DNA of 64,000 nt, from contig OY744615.1 of NCBI GenBank assembly GCA_963556255.1, positions 11,862,115 to 11,926,114 on the forward strand. Reading direction: 5' to 3'. The notes below the pieces were generated by a model. That model saw only the letters and a list, made by a program, of their open reading frames with translations, did not search any database and had not been told where the DNA came from. The translations under genes and the position numbers were made by a program. How positions within the stretch are numbered: position 1 is the first letter of the stretch; every line of letters begins with the position of its first letter. Of this stretch, positions 1-6,799 are shown in pieces. This stretch comes from Allolobophora icterica. Taxonomy: Eukaryota > Annelida > Clitellata > Crassiclitellata > Lumbricidae.

Positions 1-177
1 GCCAGAGGCCAAGTAAATCTTTACGAAAATTGCTCTAATTCAAATTCTAAGACAGATTAACACCTCTACCAAGCAGAAATCATATAACAGCACGATCTCC
101 TACGATATACCATGCACCAACATCAAATCGGACATAAAATGTTTTTTGAAAAATTTCTCTAATTCATCAAATCTGCA

Positions 178-204
178 TCGGACACGCGATTTCCCAGTGT
201 CCGA
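178..204. other. Hyphenated dyad of the monomer, perfect form
   Basis: TCGGACAC (178-185) and GTGTCCGA (197-204) are perfect 8-bp inverted copies around an 11-base spacer. A direct third copy, TCGGACA, lies 50 bp upstream at 128-134. Most monomers instead have TCGGAAAC, which puts one mismatch in the dyad, and those with CACTGTCC lose the inner pair too. The dyad lies at the same place in every full monomer. It could be a protein-binding site or a hairpin in a satellite transcript; neither is shown. Confidence 0.5.
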
Positions 205-485
205 GTTTTACACCCTGCCAGAGGCCATATAAATTTTTACGAGAATTGCTCTAATTCAAATTCTAAGACAGATTAACACCTCTACCAAGCAGAAATCATA
301 TCACAGCACGATCTCCTACGATATACCATGCACCAACATCAAATCGGACATAAAATGTTTTTTGAAAAATTTCTCTAATTCATCAAATCTGCATCGGAAA
401 CGCGATTTCCCAGTGTCCGAGTTTTACACCCTGCCAGAGGCCATATAAATTTTTACGAGAATTGCTCTAATTCAAATTCTAAGAC

Positions 486-489
486 AGAT
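486..489. repeat. Left target-site duplication AGAT, copy 1
   Basis: AGAT directly precedes the inverted repeat and is repeated at 1568-1571 directly after it. Insert-free monomers read ACAGATTAACACC with a single AGAT, so the second copy was created by the insertion. Confidence 0.7.
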
Positions 490-527
490 CGTCGCCTGAG
501 AATTATAGTGTTCTATCTGCATTTTTG
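490..527 (+). repeat. Left terminal inverted repeat, copy 1
   Basis: Pairs with 1530-1567. Positions 1-16 are identical, 20-27 are the octamer TGTTCTAT in both ends, and 34-38 are TTTTG in both; mismatches are at 17, 19, 28, 29 and 33. The two conserved blocks separated by a variable gap look like two binding sites for a transposase, which is an inference. Confidence 0.85.
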
Positions 528-837
528 TTTACTTTTGAGTTAAACGCACAGTTCGACTCAGCGTAATTTGTTCTATCTCCGTACAAAATCGCGTTTGTTG
601 AAATGGTGTCTTTGCTGGGAAAAGAACAGAAGTATTTTATTCTATTTGCATATTCTTACTAATCGATAGGGATTATAATATTCTATGTGAATCGCCCAAT
701 TATATTTCAAAGATTTAATCACGTGGATATTATAGAACAAGTTGTGTTCATGATTATAGCCCAGGATTATTTTGTTCTATAATGGTCACGTGGTCTGAAC
801 GTCACATTGTGATTCGCTCATGATTGCATATAGAACA
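509..837. promoter_or_regulatory. Cluster of TGTTCTAT subterminal motifs, copy 1
   Basis: Exact TGTTCTAT at 509-516, 569-576 and 773-780; inverted ATAGAACA at 732-739 and 830-837; shorter TTCTAT at 640-645 and 681-686. Further exact sites lie at 1328-1335 and inside the right end at 1541-1548. The satellite monomer lacks TTCTAT. Short repeats dense near transposon ends often bind transposase, as in hAT and Mutator-like elements; binding here is an inference. The same sites recur in copies 2 and 3. Confidence 0.5.
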
Positions 838-1047
838 TTATTATAGTAAGAGTATTCCGTTACAGAACGATAATACGATTATTATTATGCTACATAAAGA
901 GACAAAATGGAGAAACTAAGTCGTAAAAGAAAAATTAACTCATGGTAGGAAGCAGATTTTCAATGAAGTTTATAACAGGAGGTAACTTAGAGCACTTTTC
1001 TGCCGGTGAATGAAACTAGAAGTGACTTTTTAAATAATAATTATTCC

Positions 1048-1070
1048 CGTGGTCGGACTAACCGGCCACG
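1048..1070. other. GC-rich 9-bp hairpin inside the element, copy 1
   Basis: Stem 1048-1056 (CGTGGTCGG) pairs with 1062-1070 (CCGGCCACG) across the loop ACTAA, with one T-G wobble. It overlaps one of the recurring CACGTGGTC boxes (787-795 and 1067-1075; related CACGTGGAT at 720-728). It stands out in AT-rich surroundings. It could be a regulatory dyad, or just an internal palindrome. Confidence 0.45.
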
Positions 1071-1106
1071 TGGTCTTGTAATTAGACCTATAAGCTTTAT
1101 TTAATT

Positions 1107-1125
1107 TAGACTATGGTTTAGTCTA
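1107..1125. other. Perfect 7-bp inverted repeat inside the element, copy 1
   Basis: TAGACTA (1107-1113) and TAGTCTA (1119-1125) are perfect inverted copies around the 5-nt loop TGGTT. The sequence is AT-rich and lies 37 bases after the GC-rich hairpin, so the two form a structured middle of the element. No function can be read from it. Confidence 0.4.
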
Positions 1126-1529
1126 TATAGCAGTTAATTTTTCAAGAATTTCTTTAGATGTGCCGTGCCACTTCACACAATAATATTAACCGTGCTATTA
1201 ATAAAATTAAGACATTTTTTAAAGATCGGAGTGTACTGAAAATGTGAACTCTCCAACAGTTATAATGTTCCATATGATGATGAATCATAATAACAGTTAA
1301 TAGTACATAGCTGTTTCCGTAATATTTTGTTCTATTTGAACAGATTCCGAAAATCGCCTTTAAATTATGTTTTCTTATGCCAGAAGCGTCAATCGTTGTG
1401 ATTGTTTTAAGTTTCAGATGGCCATATAAATGTTTTCTAAACATTCTTTCTCTATTTTGTACCACCAAAGAGTTTTTAGTACTAAATTCTCAGCCACTAA
1501 ACTTTCTTTTTCAATTTTCTCGATTACGC

Positions 1530-1567
1530 CAAAATTGCGCATAGAACAGTCTAATTCTCAGGCGACG
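1530..1567 (-). repeat. Right terminal inverted repeat, copy 1
   Basis: Inverted partner of 490-527; ends in TAATTCTCAGGCGACG and is followed by AGAT (1568-1571). It contains ATAGAACA at 1541-1548, the inverted form of the octamer in the left end. Confidence 0.85.
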
Positions 1568-2000
1568 AGATTAACACCTCTACCAAGCAGAAATCATATC
1601 ACAGCACGATCTCCTACGATATACCATGCACCAACATCAAATCGGACATAAAATATTTTTTGAAAAATTTCTCTAATTCATCAAATCTGCATCGGAAACG
1701 CGATTTCCCAGTGTCCGAATTGCACACCCTGCCAGGGGCCAAATAAGTCTTTACGAGAATTGCTCTAATTCAAATTCTAAGACAGATTAACACCTCTACC
1801 AAGCAGAAATCATATCACAGCACGATCTCCTACGATATACCATGCACCAACATCAAATCGGACATAAAATGTTTTTTAAAAATTTCTCTAATTCATCAAA
1901 TCTGCTTCGGAAACGCGATTTCCCAGTGTCCGAGTTTTACACCCTGCCAGAGGCCATATAAATTTTTACGAGAATTGCTCTAATTCAAATTCTAAGACAG

Positions 2001-2076
2001 ATTAACACCTCTACCAAGCAGAAATCATATCACAGCACGATCTCCTACGATTGCTCTAATTCAAATTCTAAGACAG
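2001..2076 (+). repeat. Truncated 76-bp monomer
   Basis: Successive ATTAACACC points here lie 76 rather than 216 bp apart. The sequence jumps from CTCCTACGA straight to TTGCTCTAATTC, so 140 bp of the monomer are missing, with at most 2 bp of shared bases at the joint. The same joint recurs at about 4500, so the two spacers descend from one rearranged block. Confidence 0.88.
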
Positions 2077-2290
2077 ATTAACACCTCTACCAAGCAGAAA
2101 TCATATCACAGCACGATCTCCTACGATATACCATGCACCAACATCAAATCGGAAATAAAATGTTTTTTGAAAAATTTCTCTAATTCATCAAATCTGCATC
2201 GGAAACGCGATTTCCCAGTGTCCGAGTTTTACACCCTGCCAGAGGCCATATAAATTTTTACGAGAATTGCTCTAATTCAAATTCTAAGAC

Positions 2291-2295
2291 AGAAC
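2291..2295. other. Insert-free target site with 3-bp deletion
   Basis: The monomer reads GACAGAACACC where others read GACAGATTAACACC; TTA (or ATT) is missing at the exact point where the element sits in copies 1-3. The sequence upstream, with the 76-bp truncated monomer, matches the sequence just upstream of copy 3, and the monomer downstream is the same target type. It may be an excision scar; a chance deletion cannot be excluded. Confidence 0.6.
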
Positions 2296-2723
2296 ACCTC
2301 TACCAAGCAGAAATCATATCACAGCACGATCTCCTACGATATACCATGCACCAACATCAAATCGGACATAAAATATTTTTTGAAAAATTTCTCTAATTCA
2401 TCAAATCTGCATCGGAAACGCGATTTCCCAGTGTCCGAATTGCACACCCTGCCAGGGGCCAAATAAGTCTTTACGAGAATTGCTCTAATTCAAATTCTAA
2501 GACAGATTAACACCTCTACCAAGCAGAAATCATATCACAGCACGATCTCCTACGATATACCATGCACCAACATCAAATCGGACATAAAATGTTTTTTGAA
2601 AAATTTCTCTAATTCATCAAATCTGCATCGGAAACGCGATTTCCCAGTGTCCGAGTTTTACACCCTGCCAGAGGCCATATAAATTTTTACGAGAATTGCT
2701 CTAATTCAAATTCTAAGACAGAT

Positions 2724-2761
2724 CGTCGCCTGAGAATTATAGTGTTCTATCTGCATTTTTG
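2724..2761 (+). repeat. Left terminal inverted repeat, copy 2
   Basis: Begins CGTCGCCTGAGAATTA, as in copy 1; pairs with 3764-3801. Preceded by AGAT at 2720-2723. Confidence 0.85.
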
Positions 2762-3763
2762 TTTACTTTTGAGTTAAACGCACAGTTCGACTCAGCGTAA
2801 TTTGTTCTATCTCCGTACAAAATCGCGTTTGTTGAAATGGTGTCTTTGCTGGGAAAAGAACAGAAGTATTTTATTCTATTTGCATATTCTTACTAATCGA
2901 TAGGGATTATAATATTCTATGTGAATCGCCCAATTATATTTCAAAGATTTAATCACGTGGATATTATAGAACAAGTTGTGTTCATGATTATAGCCCAGGA
3001 TTATTTTGTTCTATAATGGTCACGTGGTCTGAACGTCACATTGTGATTCGCTCATGATTGCATATAGAACATTATTATAGTAAGAGTATTCCGTTACAGA
3101 ACGATAATACGATTATTATTATGCTACATAAAGAGACAAAATGGAGAAACTAAGTCGTAAAAGAAAAATTAACTCATGGTAGGAAGCAGATTTTCAATGA
3201 AGTTTATAACAGGAGGTAACTTAGAGCACTTTTCTGCCGGTGAATGAAACTAGAAGTGACTTTTTAAATAATAATTATTCCCGTGGTCGGACTAACCGGC
3301 CACGTGGTCTTGTAATTAGACCTATAAGCTTTATTTAATTTAGACTATGGTTTAGTCTATATAGCAGTTAATTTTTCAAGAATTTCTTTAGATGTGCCGT
3401 GCCACTTCACACAATAATATTAACCGTGCTATTAATAAAATTAAGACATTTTTTAAAGATCGGAGTGTACTGAAAATGTGAACTCTCCAACAGTTATAAT
3501 GTTCCATATGATGATGAATCATAATAACAGTTAATAGTACATAGCTGTTTCCGTAATATTTTGTTCTATTTGAACAGATTCCGAAAATCGCCTTTAAATT
3601 ATGTTTTCTTATGCCAGAAGCGTCAATCGTTGTGATTGTTTTAAGTTTCAGATGGCCATATAAATGTTTTCTAAACATTCTTTCTCTATTTTGTACCACC
3701 AAAGAGTTTTTAGTACTAAATTCTCAGCCACTAAACTTTCTTTTTCAATTTTCTCGATTACGC

Positions 3764-3801
3764 CAAAATTGCGCATAGAACAGTCTAATTCTCAGGCGAC
3801 G
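3764..3801 (-). repeat. Right terminal inverted repeat, copy 2
   Basis: Ends TAATTCTCAGGCGACG and is followed by AGAT at 3802-3805; inverted partner of 2724-2761. Confidence 0.85.
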
Positions 3802-4744
3802 AGATTAACACCTCTACCAAGCAGAAATCATATCACAGCACGATCTCCTACGATATACCATGCACCAACATCAAATCGGACATAAAATATTTTTTGAAAA
3901 ATTTCTCTAATTCATCAAATCTGCATCGGAAACGCGATTTCCCAGTGTCCGAATTGCACACCCTGCCAGGGGCCAAATAAGTCTTTACGAGAATTGCTCT
4001 AATTCAAATTCTAAGACAGATTAACACCTCTACCAAGCAGAAATCATATCACAGCACGATCTCCTACGATATACCATGCACCAACATCAAATCGGACATA
4101 AAATGTTTTTTGAAAAATTTCTCTAATTCATCAAATCTGCATCGGAAACGCGATTTCCCAGTGTCCGAGTTTTACACCCTGCCAGAGGCCAAATAAATCT
4201 TTACGAAAATTGCTCTAATTCAAATTCTAAGACAGATTAACACCTCTACCAAGCAGAAATCATATCACAGCACGATCTCCTACGATATACCATGCACCAA
4301 CATCAAATCGGACATAAAATGTTTTTTAAAAATTTCTCTAATTCATCAAATCTGCTTCGGAAACGCGATTTCCCAGTGTCCGAGTTTTACACCCTGCCAG
4401 AGGCCATATAAATTTTTACGAGAATTGCTCTAATTCAAATTCTAAGACAGATTAACACCTCTACCAAGCAGAAATCATATCACAGCACGATCTCCTACGA
4501 TTGCTCTAATTCAAATTCTAAGACAGATTAACACCTCTACCAAGCAGAAATCATATCACAGCACGATCTCCTACGATATACCATGCACCAACATCAAATC
4601 GGACATAAAATGTTTTTTGAAAAATTTCTCTAATTCATCAAATCTGCATCGGAAACGCGATTTCCCAGTGTCCGAGTTTTACACCCTGCCAGAGGCCATA
4701 TAAATTTTTACGAGAATTGCTCTAATTCAAATTCTAAGACAGAT
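3802..4744 (+). repeat. Satellite spacer between element copies 2 and 3
   Basis: 943 bp: the target-type monomer (AAAATATTTTTTG, then GGGGCCAAATAAGTC), a standard monomer, a 215-bp monomer with CTGCTTCGG, the truncated monomer whose joint is at about 4500, and one more monomer leading into copy 3. The length equals four monomers plus a 76-bp truncated unit and the AGAT duplication, less 1 bp for the TTTTTTAAAAAT form. Only one truncated block and no second target site are present, unlike the first spacer. Confidence 0.93.
4451..4526 (+). repeat. Truncated 76-bp monomer, second instance
   Basis: Same deletion joint as at 2050: CTCCTACGA is followed directly by TTGCTCTAATTC at 4501, removing 140 bp. 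The identical breakpoint marks this spacer and the previous one as copies of one ancestral segment. Confidence 0.85.
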
Positions 4745-4782
4745 CGTCGCCTGAGAATTATAGTGTTCTATCTGCATTTTTG
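4745..4782 (+). repeat. Left terminal inverted repeat, copy 3
   Basis: Begins CGTCGCCTGAGAATTA; preceded by AGAT at 4741-4744; pairs with 5785-5822. Confidence 0.85.
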
Positions 4783-5784
4783 TTTACTTTTGAGTTAAAC
4801 GCACAGTTCGACTCAGCGTAATTTGTTCTATCTCCGTACAAAATCGCGTTTGTTGAAATGGTGTCTTTGCTGGGAAAAGAACAGAAGTATTTTATTCTAT
4901 TTGCATATTCTTACTAATCGATAGGGATTATAATATTCTATGTGAATCGCCCAATTATATTTCAAAGATTTAATCACGTGGATATTATAGAACAAGTTGT
5001 GTTCATGATTATAGCCCAGGATTATTTTGTTCTATAATGGTCACGTGGTCTGAACGTCACATTGTGATTCGCTCATGATTGCATATAGAACATTATTATA
5101 GTAAGAGTATTCCGTTACAGAACGATAATACGATTATTATTATGCTACATAAAGAGACAAAATGGAGAAACTAAGTCGTAAAAGAAAAATTAACTCATGG
5201 TAGGAAGCAGATTTTCAATGAAGTTTATAACAGGAGGTAACTTAGAGCACTTTTCTGCCGGTGAATGAAACTAGAAGTGACTTTTTAAATAATAATTATT
5301 CCCGTGGTCGGACTAACCGGCCACGTGGTCTTGTAATTAGACCTATAAGCTTTATTTAATTTAGACTATGGTTTAGTCTATATAGCAGTTAATTTTTCAA
5401 GAATTTCTTTAGATGTGCCGTGCCACTTCACACAATAATATTAACCGTGCTATTAATAAAATTAAGACATTTTTTAAAGATCGGAGTGTACTGAAAATGT
5501 GAACTCTCCAACAGTTATAATGTTCCATATGATGATGAATCATAATAACAGTTAATAGTACATAGCTGTTTCCGTAATATTTTGTTCTATTTGAACAGAT
5601 TCCGAAAATCGCCTTTAAATTATGTTTTCTTATGCCAGAAGCGTCAATCGTTGTGATTGTTTTAAGTTTCAGATGGCCATATAAATGTTTTCTAAACATT
5701 CTTTCTCTATTTTGTACCACCAAAGAGTTTTTAGTACTAAATTCTCAGCCACTAAACTTTCTTTTTCAATTTTCTCGATTACGC

Positions 5785-5822
5785 CAAAATTGCGCATAGA
5801 ACAGTCTAATTCTCAGGCGACG
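5785..5822 (-). repeat. Right terminal inverted repeat, copy 3
   Basis: Ends TAATTCTCAGGCGACG; followed by AGAT at 5823-5826; inverted partner of 4745-4782. Confidence 0.85.
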
Positions 5823-6799
5823 AGATTAACACCTCTACCAAGCAGAAATCATATCACAGCACGATCTCCTACGATATACCATGCACCAACATCAAATCGG
5901 ACATAAAATATTTTTTGAAAAATTTCTCTAATTCATCAAATCTGCATCGGAAACGCGATTTCCCAGTGTCCGAATTGCACACCCTGCCAGGGGCCAAATA
6001 AGTCTTTACGAGAATTGCTCTAATTCAAATTCTAAGACAGATTAACACCTCTACCAAGCAGAAATCATATCACAGCACGATCTCCTACGATATACCATGC
6101 ACCAACATCAAATCGGACATAAAATGTTTTTTGAAAAATTTCTCTAATTCATCAAATCTGCATCGGAAACGCGATTTCCCAGTGTCCGAGTTTTACACCC
6201 TGCCAGAGGCCAAATAAATCTTTACGAAAATTGCTCTAATTCAAATTCTAAGACAGATTAACACCTCTACCAAGCAGAAATCATATCACAGCACGATCTC
6301 CTACGATATACCATGCACCAACATCAAATCGGACATAAAATGTTTTTTTTAAAATTTCTCTAATTCATCAAATCTGCTTCGGAAACGCGATTTCCCAGTG
6401 TCCGAGTTTTACACCCTGCCAGAGGCCATATAAATTTTTACGAGAATTGCTCTAATTCAAATTCTAAGACAGATTAACACCTCTACCAAGCAGAAATCAT
6501 ATCACAGCACGATCTCCTACGATATACCATGCACAAACATCAAATCGGACATAAAATGTTTCTTAAAAATTTCTCTAATTCATCAAATCTGCATCGGAAA
6601 CGCGATTTCCCAGTGTCCGAGTTTTACACCCTGCCAGAGGCCAAATAAATCTTTACGAAAATTGCTCTAATTCAAATTCTAAGACAGATTAACACCTCTA
6701 CCAAGCAGAAATCATATCACAGCACGATCTCCTACGATATACCATGCACCAACATCAAATCGGACATAAAATGTTTTTGAAAAATTTCTCTAATTCATC

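Larger units (their letters stand above)
1..489 (+). repeat. 216-bp satellite array, left-edge segment
   Basis: Two complete monomers (starting at 1 and 217, each opening with GCCAGAGGCC) and the first 57 bases of a third, cut by the element at 490. The first monomer has the rarer forms GCCAAGTAAATC, CATATAACAGC and TCGGACACGCG; the next two have GCCATATAAATTTTT. The same order of types recurs without an insert at about 45640-46125, so this is a recognisable higher-order neighbourhood. The array continues beyond the left edge. No coding potential is visible. Confidence 0.95.
490..1567. mobile_element. Non-autonomous TIR DNA transposon, copy 1
   Basis: A 1,078-bp block unrelated to the satellite except for one 16-bp match, inserted into a monomer at the junction CAGAT/TAACACC. 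The ends are inverted repeats: the first 16 bases, CGTCGCCTGAGAATTA, recur exactly inverted at 1552-1567, and similarity extends to 38 bp with 33 matches. AGAT lies on both sides and occurs once in insert-free monomers, so a 4-bp target duplication is the simplest reading. If the ends are read one base longer (TCGTCGCC), the duplication is the 2-bp GA. The octamer TGTTCTAT or its complement occurs at 509, 569, 732, 773, 830, 1328 and 1541. The longest frame is 104 codons (complement 1154-1468), with no motif I recognise, so mobility would need a transposase from elsewhere. The superfamily is undetermined. A 4-bp duplication occurs in several groups (for example Ginger, Sola, Chapaev), and the termini do not let me choose. 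Confidence 0.82.
1568..2723 (+). repeat. Satellite spacer between element copies 1 and 2
   Basis: 1,156 bp of monomers in the same orientation. It begins with the second AGAT and the monomer that carried the target site (marked by AAAATATTTTTTG, CCGAATTGCAC and CAGGGGCCAAATAAGTC). It includes a monomer cut to 76 bp (see 2001-2076), then a second monomer of the target type whose insertion point carries a 3-bp deletion (2291-2295), then ordinary monomers up to the next element. It is 213 bp longer than the next spacer, which is one monomer less the 3-bp deletion. Confidence 0.93.
2724..3801. mobile_element. Non-autonomous TIR DNA transposon, copy 2
   Basis: Same 1,078-bp element as at 490-1567, offset by exactly 2,234 bp at both ends; I saw no base difference on reading line by line. 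Inverted repeats lie at 2724-2761 and 3764-3801, with AGAT at 2720-2723 and 3802-3805. Identical insertion phase and flanking duplication mean that this copy arose by duplication of the host satellite segment, not by an independent transposition. The TGTTCTAT motifs and both hairpins are preserved. No transposase frame is present. Confidence 0.82.
4745..5822. mobile_element. Non-autonomous TIR DNA transposon, copy 3
   Basis: Third 1,078-bp copy, offset from copy 2 by exactly 2,021 bp at both ends, with no difference that I could see. Inverted repeats lie at 4745-4782 and 5785-5822; AGAT flanks at 4741-4744 and 5823-5826. It is preceded by the truncated-monomer block also found upstream of the insert-free site at 2291, so that site is the closest insert-free relative of this one. 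It is the last copy in the window; none is seen in the remaining 58 kb. No transposase frame is present. Confidence 0.82.

Noticed and set aside
178..204. CENP-B box in the monomer
   Set aside because: The CGGAAACGCG region recalls the box, but the required spacing of TTCG, A and CGGG is not met in either orientation.
1421..1431. TATA box (CCATATAAATG) as an element promoter
   Set aside because: The same AT-rich string is part of the satellite monomer and occurs hundreds of times. No downstream gene supports a promoter.
1154..1468. 104-codon frame on the complement of the element (repeated at 3388-3702 and 5409-5723)
   Set aside because: No recognisable domain, AT-rich composition, and its preservation in three copies means nothing because the copies are identical throughout. 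It is too short for a transposase and is treated as chance.
490..1567. Helitron or LTR/non-LTR retroelement
   Set aside because: Helitrons lack inverted termini and do not duplicate the target; there are no long terminal direct repeats, no poly-A tail and no reverse transcriptase. Inverted termini with a short duplication favour a cut-and-paste DNA element.
490..1567. Three independent insertions into the same hot spot
   Set aside because: All copies share the same phase, same duplication, same length and no visible difference, and their spacers share a unique deletion joint. Segmental duplication is simpler.
1430..1651. 73-codon frame running from the element into the satellite (repeated at 3664-3885 and 5685-5906)
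   Set aside because: It crosses the transposon-satellite junction and has no family resemblance. It is an accident of insertion.
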